A DNA stretch of 64,000 nt. Source: Tritrichomonas musculus (Eukaryota > Parabasalia > Tritrichomonadida > Tritrichomonadidae). Below the pieces are notes generated by a model that ran no database searches, was not told the DNA's origin, and saw only the letters and a list, made by a program, of their open reading frames with translations. The first letter of the stretch is position 1. Each line of letters starts with the position of its first letter. Shown in pieces: positions 1 through 9,922 of this stretch. The DNA lies in the NCBI GenBank assembly GCA_039105265.1, contig JAPFFF010000016.1:1364001-1428000 (forward strand), written 5' to 3'. A program made the translations under genes and the position numbers.

Positions 1-692
1 CGTTCTGTGTAAACTACGGTTTGACAACGGAACACCATAAAAACGGCACACGGTCGAAAGGTCTAATATATAACATTTAAATTTAAATGTCTTACTTTTT
101 CCACATCACATTTTATCTAACGTAACTTTTAAACGTTAATATTTTTTTTAAACGTAGATTTGTTTGAAATCAAGCCTCATATTTGTGTGTATATTTTTTA
201 TAAATAAATGATGGTTAAGATGAAATAATATGATGATATAATTATTCCTTAAAATTTTTTTTATCAATTACATATCTCCTGTTTTTTTTTTAAAAAAAGC
301 ATTTGACTAAAAATTATGTTAGCAATGAATTTCAAATATATGATAATATTACTATGGAACAAATAAAAAAAGTATATTCATCTTTTTTCTCGATTTTTAG
401 TTATATATTATTAATGAGTCATTCAAAGAAAGAATTTTTAAACATAAATGATTGTGAAATCACGGAAATGAATATCTATTGACCAACTAATATTTGAGTT
501 TGTTTTTTATCCAATGTTGGACTGAAATATATTATAATATAAGTAACATTTTTATCAAATTGAGCTTATTTGAATAATTTCTATATGAATATAAGGCCAC
601 TTTTAGCCTTGTACAAAGTTACATTAGAAAATAATAATTATGAAAGATAATGAATCATTCAATTTTTTGTCATAATGAATATTTTTATTTAT
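1..692. other. AT-rich stretch without a recognised gene
   Basis: This stretch is very A+T-rich with frequent stops in all frames. No domain, RNA gene or strong repeat was seen. It ends at the 3' side of the leftward gene that follows. Confidence 0.5.
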
Positions 693-1115
693 TTAATTTA
701 CATTAGCTTGTGCAAAGCTTGGTGTATTGGATTTAATTGGTACTCTCATCCTTTCTGAGTCTGTTAATGATCTACCACTTGTAACTTTTGATGATGTTTC
801 ATTTTTATGTGATTCAACACCTGCTCGACCAAATGATGGTGTTTGATTCTTGATTGGCTTTCTCATCTTTTCTGAATCAGATTGTTGTTTGCATGTTGTG
901 GCTGCAGTGGTTGCTAATGTTCGATGTGATTCAGCACCTGCTCGACCAAATGAAAAAGTTTGATCTTTAATTGGCTTTCTCATCTTTTCTGAATCAGATT
1001 GTGGCTTATAAGATGTGCTTGTGGTTGTTGTTGTACGATGTGATTCAACATCTGCTCTACCAAATGAAAAAGTTTGATCTTTGATTGGTTTTCTCATACG
1101 TGCTGCATCAGACAT
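693..1115 (-). CDS. Small four-repeat protein of unknown function
   Basis: A 140-residue open frame made almost wholly of four imperfect repeats of about 34 residues. Each is centred on a motif like MRKPIKDQTFSFGRAG followed by ESH, and the repeats are joined by Ser/Thr-rich linkers. The conserved core is basic and has a Phe-Ser-Phe-Gly-Arg segment; the last repeat has diverged (MRVPIKSNTPSFAQA). No membrane segment, signal peptide or enzyme motif is visible. The ATG at 1115 is supported by an initiator-like TCATTTTTATTTTA about 17 bases upstream. I do not recognise the family; repeated short basic motifs could bind a partner such as a cytoskeletal protein, but that is speculation. Confidence 0.7.
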   Translation of the reverse strand: MSDAARMRKPIKDQTFSFGRADVESHRTTTTTSTSYKPQSDSEKMRKPIKDQTFSFGRAGAESHRTLATTAATTCKQQSDSEKMRKPIKNQTPSFGRAGVESHKNETSSKVTSGRSLTDSERMRVPIKSNTPSFAQANVN

Positions 1116-1120
1116 TTTAT

Positions 1121-1134
1121 TAAAATAAAAATGA
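1121..1134 (-). promoter_or_regulatory. Initiator-like element (TCATTTTTATTTTA)
   Basis: A TCA followed by a pyrimidine/A-T run lies just upstream of the ATG at 1115, as expected for the trichomonad Inr, which usually sits within about 20 bases of the start codon. Very similar strings precede the cupin, dehydrogenase and C2 genes in this window. Confidence 0.45.
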
Positions 1135-1313
1135 TATGGATTATTTCTATAGATAGAACGCTTTCGACTTTTTTATCTGCGGATATAACTTTTTTTATAA
1201 AATAAAATATTGAATGCTTCATACATACGAAATTCAATGATTTATTTCATTTTAAAACGAATTGACAAATAAACTTCTGAAAATATAAATAAACATTTAA
1301 ACTAAGTTTTTTT

Positions 1314-1587
1314 AATTTGTCCCTTCTTATCGTCCTCTCAAATTTGAATAAAGCTAAATATTTTTTTTTAAGTTATTAAGGCATGAATACCTTCATTCAT
1401 CTCAGGCTGAGGCTCCCGCTATTACCTTAACCAATTGGGCTTAGCCCTCAAAGGCTCCCAAAACTATTTAAAAGGTATTTTTCCTGAATAAAAAACTTTT
1501 TAATATTCTTTTTTTTTTATTTTCATCTTCTCAAAATTGAAAGATATGGTATTTTAAAAAAAATAATTTGTCCCTACTTATCGTCCT
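1314..1587 (-). mobile_element. SINE-like insertion with tRNA-like A box
   Basis: Two 23-bp direct repeats (1314-1336 and 1565-1587, one mismatch, core TTGTCCCT then CTTATCGTCCT) bracket about 230 bp. Read on the minus strand, the insert holds a G+C-richer block (about 1390-1470) with AAGCCCAATTGG followed by TTAAGG, which matches 11 of 12 positions of a tRNA-type A box. An A run follows, close to the second direct repeat. No B box was found. The layout (long target duplication, tRNA-like head, A-rich tail) is that of a SINE; the alternative is a repeated motif flanking a tRNA fragment. Confidence 0.4.
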
Positions 1588-1775
1588 ACTTTCTGAAGAC
1601 TCATAGAAAATTTGAATTAAAAACTCTCAATTTTTTTGTGAATAAGGTAATAATTTTAAAAACTTAGTTTATAAAGAAAAATAAAAGGTATGATAGATAA
1701 AAGAATATATTGGAATGATTCAGAAGCAGAAAATGAATTTAAAAATATGTTTAAGTTGATCTGAATCTACACTTG

Positions 1776-1849
1776 GATCAAAAACGATAAGGCACCTCTG
1801 GTCAAAATTGAATTAAATTTCACCTTTGGGTGTCTTATCGTTTTTGATC
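1776..1849. repeat. 21-bp-stem hairpin
   Basis: Positions 1776-1796 (GATCAAAAACGATAAGGCACC minus its last base within the quoted core GATCAAAAACGATAAG) pair with 1829-1849 with one mismatch, around a 32-base loop. It could be a small foldback element or a structured RNA. No gene abuts it closely enough to call it a terminator. Confidence 0.6.
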
Positions 1850-2049
1850 TTAGTTTAATAACTTTGATTTTATATGCAAAAAGAAATATATACAACATAT
1901 ATTTATGCAGCCGACCTGAAAAATTCGATACATGATATGCATGTCTCATATTTTGATGTATAATATATTGCATTGCTAATCAATTTGATAAATATGATAT
2001 ATCTATAATATCCACTTTTTTGGCATTTAAAATGGTATATTTGATCACA

Positions 2050-2459
2050 ACTTGTTTCATTCATATTTTTTTCACATCAATCAATTCCCATTCATGATCG
2101 TTTGATTCAATGATCTTCCATGATTTTGGGTAGTTATTACAAAATGGAGTTTGGCCATTTAAACGAATTATGTATGATGTAACATTAACTTCGTTCATCG
2201 AAAAGTCAATCCATGTACAATATAATTAGCAGCATCATATTGGATAATGCTTGATAATGGATTTTCATTAGATCCAGAAGAAAGTTTCCAATTATCATAT
2301 ATCAGAAAAGTGACAAAATGAGTTGCAATTTTTACCATCAAGAAGATTTGAAAATAATTCAGTGATTTCGTTATTACTTTCTTGCTTTGATTACCTTTGA
2401 TATAATTCTAGCTTTGTTAATTGTGTAATTGATTGAGATTTCATTTTGTTTTTCAATCG
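2050..2459 (-). pseudogene. Decayed F5/8 type C (discoidin-like) domain fragment
   Basis: Minus-strand translation in more than one frame gives pieces typical of the trichomonad BTB / F5/8C proteins: a segment like WKLSSGSNENPLSSII, then SYIIRLNGQTPFCNNYPKSW followed by KIIESNDHEWELID. The ligand-face pattern 'S-Y-x-I-R ... N-Y-P-K-S-W-x-I-x-x-S-N-D' is clear, but the frame is broken by stops and shifts and no start is present. The BTB part usually found upstream is missing. It ends directly against a tRNA 3' half, which suggests a rearrangement junction near 2460. Confidence 0.55.
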
Positions 2460-2501
2460 CTGATAACGCAAAGGTCTAGGGTTCGAGTCCCTGTGGGACC
2501 A
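2460..2501 (+). pseudogene. 3' half of a tRNA-Ile (anticodon GAT)
   Basis: The segment starts inside an anticodon loop (CTGATAA) and continues through the variable loop, a full T arm (GGTTCGAGTCC) and the 3' acceptor strand (GTGGGACCA). The matching 5' acceptor strand and D arm are absent upstream: no GGTCCCA-type strand occurs within 100 bases, and the bases 5' of the loop do not pair with CGCAA. It is therefore a truncated tRNA copy, not a working gene. It may be a recombination scar or a remnant of a tRNA-associated element. Confidence 0.7.
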
Positions 2502-2713
2502 TTTTTAAAAAAAAATGGCAATAAATGCTTCTTTTATTTTAAATTTAGACAGCAAGAAATGAGAATGACAGTGATTATATAATAAATGCAATAATTTTGC
2601 AAAGAAAAATGTCATCGAATAATAACAATTATGTAAAATGCTGTTTATTAATTAATTAATTAATTATGTAAAATGTCATCGAATAATAACAATTATGTAA
2701 AATGCTTGATTTA

Positions 2714-3788
2714 TCAAGTTTTTTTGATTTCTGTATCAGGATTGAAAGAAGATGCATTATAAGATGCAGAAGAAGGAATTGTTACTTGTTTTAAAGCTGT
2801 ACATCCTAGGAAAGCATTTTGTTCAATTGAAGTTACAGAAGAAGGTATTTTAACTTGTGTCAAAGCAGAACAATTACGAAAAACTCCATTTTCAATTGAA
2901 GTTAAAGAAGAAGGAAGAGTAATTTGTGCCAATGATGCACAGCCATAGAAAGAATATGGCCCAACTGATTTTAAAGAAGAAGGAAGAGTAATTTGTGTCA
3001 ATGATGTACAATTGAAGAAAGAATATTGCCCAATTGATTTTAAAGAAGAAGGAAGAGTAACTTGTTTCAATGACGTACAATTAGCGAAAACTGAGTCCTT
3101 AATTGACGTTATAGAAGGAGGAAGAGTAACTTGTTTCAAAAAAAGACAATTGCAAAAAGCAAAATCTTCGATTGAAATTACAGAAGAAGGAATAATGATA
3201 CTTTCAAGCCCACTGGAAAAAAATGCTCTTTGCCCAATAGTTGTCACTGATTCTGGAATAGTTACTTCTTTAAGATTTGTACATCCCATAAATAAATTAT
3301 CAATGACTCTTGTAACTGAAGGTTGCTTTATTCGCTTCATATTATTTTTAGCACGTGTTGTTGATTCAATTCTGAGATATGGGCATTCAATCAGCATACT
3401 AGCAATCCATTGTTCTCATTCTTCAATGCCATGTCAAATGGCGTTAAAATATTATCTCGAGTTACCTTTTTCACATTTACATCAATATTCTTTTTTTGCA
3501 AAAGAAGTCTCACAAAATCAGTGTAATTATATTCACACAAGTATAACATAAGAAATTTTGTGGAAGAAATTCTGGATTAAAATAACGAAATGAAAGTGAG
3601 CAAACATTTCGATCATAGTCATCTTTAGTAATTACATCTCCATCATTTTTGTCAGCATTTTCTTTAATGAAATTTTCTTGAATATAACGAGCTATTTCAT
3701 GGTGATAGCATTTAATAGCTTCATCAAGACATAGTTCATATGAATCTTCTGGTGGATCAACTTTATTTCTTTCAAGAAAATGAATCAT
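2714..3788 (-). pseudogene. BspA-like LRR protein with ankyrin/DUF3447 N-part, frame-broken
   Basis: Read leftward from 3788, the first frame (3788-3510) gives the DUF3447-like segment typical of trichomonads (DEAIKCYHHEIARYIQENF). A second frame around 3545-3400 continues it with an ankyrin unit (DFVRLLLQKKNIDVNVKKV ... LTPFDMALKNEN). A third frame (3397-2714, 227 residues) holds about eight 23-residue LRR_5 repeats of the CTSLKQVTLPSSLKSIGQYS type. Two frame changes and a missing N-terminal half make this a decaying copy. Intact relatives lie at 8855-10993 and 42975-45402. The family is thought to be surface or adhesive proteins, but no signal or membrane segment is visible here. Confidence 0.65.
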
Positions 3789-3819
3789 TTCTGGGTTATT
3801 TTAAGCGTACAAATAAAAA

Positions 3820-4190
3820 TTTTCTGTATGGCGAATTTTTACGCTGAGTTTATATTTATCAAAATATTAAATAAATACTTATTTTTTACTAATTTGTGTC
3901 AGATTTATAAATTGTATACTTTACTTGATTTTTTTGTTTTGTTTTTCTTTTTTCTATTGATCAAATCATTTTTATGATTTTTTAATTATGAATATATATT
4001 CTATGAAGTATGTATTTATATGTTTTAAACTTTTAAAAAGGTATTTTAATAGAAATAAGTGATCAACAATCTAGAACTCTATGAATTTTGAAGATACAAA
4101 AATATTTCTATTTTTATAGATTATATACATAAAAATATTAGATTTGGCCTGAGGAATTTTGAATTCATCAATCATACGTTTTAATACTAA
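3820..4190. repeat. Diverged copy of a dispersed non-coding repeat
   Basis: Two pieces recur near 12.2-14.7 kb. One holds AATTTGTGTCAGATTT with a following T/C-rich tract (about 3890-3970). The other is AAAAATATTAGATTTGGCCTGA (about 4130-4155). In the 12-kb copies the same two blocks occur in the opposite order within one ~360-bp unit. No coding potential was seen. Confidence 0.5.
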
Positions 4191-4254
4191 TATGAGAAAA
4201 ACTGTCAATAATACACTGAAATAAACAAACAAACAAACAAAAATAAATTCAAAC

Positions 4255-4445
4255 TATAAAAAGAAATGAAACAAATGAAAGATTTTCACATCCACAAAAA
4301 CAATATTTATCAATATTTAAACAATCACTTAAAAATTCAATTGATTTAATTTTGGGGTATTCACCAAAGGAATTGCTGTCAAACTTATTTGTTTTTGATG
4401 GAATGATGATTGATTCAATTGATGATAAATAAAATGAATATGATT
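4255..4445 (-). pseudogene. LRR_5 (BspA-like) gene fragment
   Basis: Minus-strand translation gives about two LRR_5 units (SIESIIIPSKTNKFDSNSF, then IKSIEFLSDCLNIDKYCF and CGCENLSFVSF). It is too short to be a gene and abuts the truncated aldo/keto reductase on the other strand near 4440, which marks a rearrangement point. Confidence 0.55.
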
Positions 4446-4450
4446 TTATT

Positions 4451-4969
4451 ATGGATATTGGCATTTCCAATTGTAATGCATTGCAAATTGCAAAAGCTAG
4501 TGAGTTGGTCAAAGAAAAAGAATGGGAACAATTTGTTTCAATTCAAGGACATCATAGATTACTTTTCCGTGAAGAAGGAAAAGAAATGGTTCCATTTTGT
4601 TTAGAAGATAATATTTCAATGACACCTTACTTGGGAGAATATACAAAAAGGTATGATGAAGACTTCATGGCAAGAGCAAAATATAATAGAATAATGGACA
4701 ATGACCAAGCCATAATTGAAAGAGTTGAAGAATTGGCTAAAAAGAAAGGTGTCACAATGTCTGAAATTACTCTTGCTTGGCTATGTTACAAGAAAACTGT
4801 TCCTGCTATTGGTACAACAAAGAAATCTCATATTGAATCATCAGTGAAATCATTAAAGGTCGAATTAACGCCTGAAGAAATTCATCACCTTGAAAAATTA
4901 TATACACCTCACAATTTAACTGGCGTTATTGCTACAAACACACAAGCTAAGATGCATTTCCTTGATTGA
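4451..4969 (+). pseudogene. Truncated aldo/keto reductase
   Basis: The 172 residues match the C-terminal half of the NADPH-dependent aldo/keto reductase family. IGISNCNALQIAKASELVKE is followed by the GHHRLLFREE segment, and the C-terminal part includes ELAKKKGVTMSEITLAWL and an AIGTTKKSHIESSVKSL nucleotide-site region. The N-terminal ~150 residues, which carry the catalytic Tyr/Lys/Asp/His, are absent. The usual 'TPYSPLASGRL' stretch is collapsed to TPYLGEYTKRYDED, indicating an internal deletion. An LRR fragment on the opposite strand replaces the 5' half. This is a dead copy of a metabolic gene, possibly of bacterial origin originally. Confidence 0.75.
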
Positions 4970-5325
4970 AAAAAGCTTGCCTTTTAGGAAATAAAATTTT
5001 AATGGTTTAATAAACCAATTTATTTTTTAAAAGGCTTTATTTCATATCTATTCATGTTTCCCTCATGATAAGCCAATTAACACAATACCATACCAATGTG
5101 ATGCAATTTTAAAATAAAAATCATCTAAAAATTCGGTTACCAATGATTTGTTTTGTGATAATATGATATGTTGTAATACATAAATACATTTTTTGGTTAT
5201 AGTAGATACTTTTTGAATAATCTTATATAATAAATTGTTTAAATTAAACATTTTTTGGTGAGAAAAAAGTTTAATCATATTTAAGCTAAAAAATGTTTAA
5301 TAATAATTCTTGAGATTAAAAGATT
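4970..5325. other. Intergenic, nothing recognised
   Basis: AT-rich spacer between the reductase remnant and the 3' end of the leftward kinase gene. No repeat or RNA was seen. Confidence 0.4.
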
Positions 5326-7187
5326 TTATTCATTTTGATGTTGGAATTCGAAAGCTTCAATCTTCATTATTCGTTCTTCAATTTCTTTCTTTAAACTTTG
5401 CTGTGTACTTGATAGATTACGAGATTTACTTTCACAGAATAAATCATAGTTGTTTGACTTCAAAATTTCAAAAATTTCACTGAATGAAGGACGGTTTACA
5501 GGATTTGGAGACAAGCATTTGACAATTAGTTCACGAACCCATTTCACTATGCTGTCTTGTAAAGGAGGAATTATGCCCATACTAACTTTTTTCAGGCTGA
5601 ATATTGGGTAGGAACCTGTTACAATGTAAATGAGTGTAATTCCAAATGAGTAAACGTCGACTTTGTTTGTGTAAGCAGGTCCATTTTCAGACTCTTCAAA
5701 AAGTTCAGGAGCCATGAAACGGAGAGTTCCAACACCTTTTGATTGTGATGTTTCCAAATCTTCTTCTTTAGCAAGACCAAAATCGCTAATTCGAACATGG
5801 TCATTTTTGCTGAGTAAAATGTTTGATGGTTTTAAGTCTCGGTGCATGAAATTTCTGTAGTGAATATAACGCATTCCGAGGACCAATTCAACTGTGATTC
5901 TACACTTCAACCTGTTATCCAATTCATCATTTTTAATTGCTGTTTCAAGTGATTTTGGCTCCAAAGAAAGAATAATAGAAGGAGGATGCTGATCATCACC
6001 AAAATTAACTGCAATAATGCTGATGATGCAAGGATGACGAAGGATAAAAAGAATTTCTCCTTCACTAAGAAATCTTTGCATTGTTTTGTGTGTAAAATCT
6101 TTTAATTCTTTTTTTGCATATTTCTCTTTCTTAATAACAATCTTTACACTAGACGTTGCACCTTCACCGATAATAGACTCTTCTTTGTAGTCATCGAAAT
6201 CAAAAAATGAGAGCTCTGAAGATTTTTCTTTAAGTGCCGAAAGGTATATCATCAGCTTGGAAACTGTATCTTTTAAATGACTGTTTTCATTTTCAAGTTG
6301 AATGATTTTATGATTAAGTGATTCAATATGTTCTATACTTGGTTTTGTTGTTTTATTGGATAAAAGATCAACAGTATCTTTATGGTGAGATTTTATTGCA
6401 TAATCATTGGCTGTATCGTAAAAATTTTCTTTCTAAAATGCCACAAATAATTACATAATTTTTTTTTCATTGAAAAGGTTAAAATTTGAATATTATAAAA
6501 TGTGCTATTTAAATGTCTCTAATTGTGACATCAATGCCTGTTTGTGATAATAATATTAGAACAATTTCATTGTATCCTTTATATGAAGCCCAAATTAATG
6601 CTGTTCTATTAAAATAGTTGATCTAATTCCATAAATTTTTTTGTATTTTAATACAATAAACAAAAAAGTTCTAAACATTATTTAATATTTACCTTAAATG
6701 TCTTGGGCATTGATTTGTAAACCTTCTTTCAATAATAGTAATCGAACAATTGAAGCATTTCCTTTAGCCGCAGCATAAATCAGAGGAGTTTGATTAAATA
6801 ATTTAAATAATTCCATAAATAAATATAAATTTCAATGCCATTAAAAAAGCATCAGAATGTTATCAATATTTACTTATTAAAATGTTTTGGACGTTGATAT
6901 CAATCTTTTCAAGATTTAATAAAAATTCAACAATATGATCTTTACCAGCAGATATAGCCCAAATAAGTGGAGTTCTACTAATATATAAATTTAATTCCAT
7001 AAATTATGATTTTCAATCCAGTGAAAAAAAATTAATATGAATATAATTTATAATCTTGATTTTAAATATCTTTACAGTTGACATCGATTTCATTATATTT
7101 CAATAGTTTTCGAACTGTTTTGAAATCTCCATTCATGAATGCTGCAAATAGTTCTTGAGAGCTCATATATATTTTAGGTTCTCCTTC
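5326..7187 (-). CDS. Ankyrin-repeat protein kinase (TKL-like), interrupted by four ~80-bp inserts
   Basis: The kinase part is one open frame (5326-6432). It runs from a last ankyrin unit through a short coiled coil ([18 protein letters not shown]) to a complete kinase domain: glycine loop GEGATSSV, Lys in [31 protein letters not shown]. It is therefore probably active and looks like the trichomonad TKL group. Upstream, four single ankyrin repeats lie at 7065-7166, 6881-6983, 6697-6799 and 6512-6612 (motifs TPLIWA, TPLIYA, TALIWA). Each ~100-base coding piece is separated from the next by an AT-rich insert of 76-84 bases with in-frame stops; leaving the inserts out keeps one frame. An ATG at 7166 begins [10 protein letters not shown]. 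Either these are non-canonical introns or the ankyrin part has decayed. Confidence 0.7.
6436..7064 (-). repeat. Tandem ~187-bp units: one ankyrin repeat plus one AT-rich insert each
   Basis: The string TTTATGGAATTA (minus strand) recurs near 7000, 6815 and 6630, and a variant near 6460, giving a period of about 185-189 bp. Inserts: 6984-7064, 6800-6880, 6613-6696 and 6436-6511. All four end shortly after the conserved string. None has the GTATGT or ACTAACACACAG signals known for Trichomonas introns. Confidence 0.6.
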
Positions 7188-7685
7188 CTTAAAAAAAAAA
7201 TGTAAATTATTCAATATTGAATTAACTCATAGAATATATGATTCAATAGAGCATTTTTCGGAAAAAGTTTTGGTTAAAAATATAAAAATTTGACCTTAAC
7301 GATTAAATCTTTTTTTTTTTTTTTTTTCAATTTATTGATTTTTTAATTTTATGATTTCAATCTGTAATAAAATCGATAAGATTTCATGAAAATGTTTTTA
7401 TTTAATAATTTAAAATATATATCTGCGCAAATATTATATTTTAATTCATTTTTAAAGACGATATTTATGCATATTTTATTTGTGAAGTCTAATTGAATTT
7501 AATCTTTTGAATTTGAAAGGAGAACCTTAAAGTAATTCTAATTAAAAATTCAATTGGTAGATATAATTTTTTGCGAACTTAAACTGCTTGAAAAAAAAAT
7601 AAATATCTTTTGAAATATTATATTAGATCAAATAATAATATCAATAAATGAATATATTATTTTTAAAATTAAAAATATTTTGTAA

Positions 7686-8577
7686 TTAAGGACGACCTTT
7701 CACCGTTTATAATTTATTTTATAACGATTAATTTTTGTATTCATTTTCATCGTAAATCATTGAAAATTAAAAAATTTAATAACTCAAGTTAGAAGGGAAA
7801 AAAAAACTTTTTTTTTTGTGTTAATACAAATCAAATAGAATAAATTATTGATATCCGGTTCGAAAAGTAATATTAATACTTGTTATTTATCAAATTTAAT
7901 CATTTTTTTATTTTATCTAATAAAATTTCATCTTTTTCTTTAAGGTACAATTCTCATACGTAACGTAACCGCAATTTTTTTTGACTCATAAAGACATGTT
8001 AAATGAATTTTTTTATTATAATTATTATAAATAAAATAAAATTAAAATAAAACAAAAAAATAATAAATTAAAAAATAAATTAAAACTACCAAATTGGAAT
8101 TTTTTACCTTGACTTTTTTCAAATACTTATTTTTAGAAAATAAAGCTCTGAATTTCAAATCTGACACTCATTCAAAAATAAACTTTTTCTGAGAGGTGCG
8201 CTTTCACAAAATTTTAACGTAATCCTTCTCAATATTTAACGTATGAGAATTGTACCTTAATATATTATGAGTTTGGAACCGGATTATTTTAAATATTCAT
8301 GTTATTTAATAAATGGAGCATAGAAAACAAAATTGTTTTTCTTTGAAATTGAGTTATTACATTTTGAAATTCTTAGAAAAAATATAAACGTATTATGGTT
8401 TAATTCACTTTTATTTTTTGAAATATCTCTTTTTCAAAGCTGAATAATTAATTATTTATATGCATTATATTCCAATTATTTATTTGTTAATATGAGTTTC
8501 ACAATAAAATTATGAAAGATTGAAGAAAAATTAAATGTAACCACGACGATCATTTTTCATAGAAAGGTCGTCCTTAA
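7686..8577. mobile_element. MITE with TTAA target site, outer of two nested
   Basis: TTAAGGACGACCTTTC at 7686-7701 is repeated inverted at 8562-8577, ending in TTAA. The TTAA on both sides is the classical piggyBac target duplication. The interior continues as an imperfect foldback (for example ATCCGGTTC near 7855 against GAACCGGAT near 8270) and has no open frame. It is non-autonomous. Confidence 0.6.
7940..8260. mobile_element. Nested 321-bp MITE with TTAA target site
   Basis: The 22-base end TTAAGGTACAATTCTCATAC (plus GT) at 7940-7961 has an exact inverted copy at 8239-8260. As in the outer element, TTAA forms both borders. It lies inside 7686-8577, so it inserted later or is a second family using the same target. 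Confidence 0.65.
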
Positions 8578-8854
8578 CTAAAATATAAAAAAGAGGAAAA
8601 AAAAAAAACTTTGTTTTTCAAATATTATTACTTTTTTGTGGATTAAAATAATCAATTATTCAACACAAAAAAATTAACTTTTACCATTAAATTTCAAATA
8701 AGTATTGATGAATGACTTAATGGTTTCCTCAAAAAAATGCAATTTAATATTAGAAAGAAAAAATATGATGTTCATCACGAGAGTATCATAGAATAAAAAA
8801 ATTTATATTACAAAATAATTAAAGTATTTTACAAATAAATATATTGTTAGTAAT

Positions 8855-9844
8855 TCAAATTATTTTCACTTTTGCTTTTGGTCTAATGCCTGCATCAGTA
8901 AATGATTTCAAAGTAGATGGGATAAATATCTGTCTTAATCTTTTACAGTCTTTGAAAGAACCTTTTCCGAGGAAAATCACAGAAGGAGGAATTGTTACTT
9001 TTAACAATGAACAGCATCCTTTGAAAGCATAGTCGCCAATTGACACAACTGAAGGAGGGATTTCAATTGATTTCAATGCCGAGCAGCCTCTGAAAGCGTA
9101 ATCACTAATTGAAGAGACAGAAAGAGGAATAGAAATCTGAGACAATGAAGAGCAGCCTCTAAAAGCATCCTCGCCAATTGATGCAATTGACGATTGATCA
9201 TCAAAAACAATGGATGACAATTTGGAGCACACGCTGAATGTGTAAGGTTTAATTTCTTTCAATTTTGAAGGAATTGTAATTTCTTTCAACGAGAAGCATC
9301 CACTGAAAGCAAACTCATCAATTTCGCTCACAGAAGATGGAATTGTAACCTGTGAAAGTGAAGAGCAGCCATTAAAAGCATCTTTGCCAATTGACACAAC
9401 TGACTGTGGAATGTCAATCTTAGTGATTTTATTGCATCTATTGAACATGTAATCTCCAATCTTCGTCTGTGATGATGGTAATGAAATCTCAGTCAATGAA
9501 GCGCATTCACAAAAGGCGTAATCGCCAATGTAAAGAACTGATGAAGGGATTTCAATTTTTGACAGTAATATGCATCCTTGAAATGCGTTGCTTTTAATGT
9601 ATTTAACTGTCAATGGCAATGAAATTTCTTTCAATGATGAACATCCCTTCAATCCACTTTTTGTGACAATAGTCAGCGAATTTGGAAAAGTTATTTGCGT
9701 GATTGCTGATTCTTTTGGCTGCATGAAAATGAACTTTTCAATGTTACTTTGAAAATTTAATAAAATATTAACGATATCAATATTTCCTTTTCTAATTGCT
9801 GCTTTCAATGGCGTACTATTTAAATTGAAAAAGTGGAATTTCAT
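8855..9844 (-). CDS. BspA-like leucine-rich repeat (LRR_5) protein, C-terminal part
   Basis: A 329-residue frame. It begins with an ankyrin-like unit (STPLKAAIRKGNIDIVNILL), then has about eleven LRR_5 repeats of 23 residues, for example GCSSLSQVTIPSSVSEIDEF and CSALKSIEIPPSVVSIGDYA. The C-terminal cap is FKDCKRLRQIFIPSTLKSF. These repeats form the Treponema/BspA-type solenoid that trichomonads have expanded, often linked to surface binding. No signal peptide or anchor is visible. The 9926-10993 frame just upstream carries the family's usual N-terminal domain, so the two probably belong to one gene separated by a ~100-bp insert. Confidence 0.75.
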   Translation of the reverse strand: MKFHFFNLNSTPLKAAIRKGNIDIVNILLNFQSNIEKFIFMQPKESAITQITFPNSLTIVTKSGLKGCSSLKEISLPLTVKYIKSNAFQGCILLSKIEIPSSVLYIGDYAFCECASLTEISLPSSQTKIGDYMFNRCNKITKIDIPQSVVSIGKDAFNGCSSLSQVTIPSSVSEIDEFAFSGCFSLKEITIPSKLKEIKPYTFSVCSKLSSIVFDDQSSIASIGEDAFRGCSSLSQISIPLSVSSISDYAFRGCSALKSIEIPPSVVSIGDYAFKGCCSLLKVTIPPSVIFLGKGSFKDCKRLRQIFIPSTLKSFTDAGIRPKAKVKII

Positions 9845-9922
9845 TCAAAATATATTTGAAGAATTTCTTTATAATACTTGCTATTTTTTTGACATGGAAT
9901 TTGATTAAAAAAAATATTTTTT

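Noticed and set aside
1390-1470. Complete tRNA gene
   Set aside because: An A-box-like string exists but no B box, T arm or closing acceptor stem could be found.
6436-7064. Canonical trichomonad introns
   Set aside because: The GTATGT donor and ACTAACACACAG acceptor are absent from all four inserts, so the inserts were reported as non-canonical and unproven instead.
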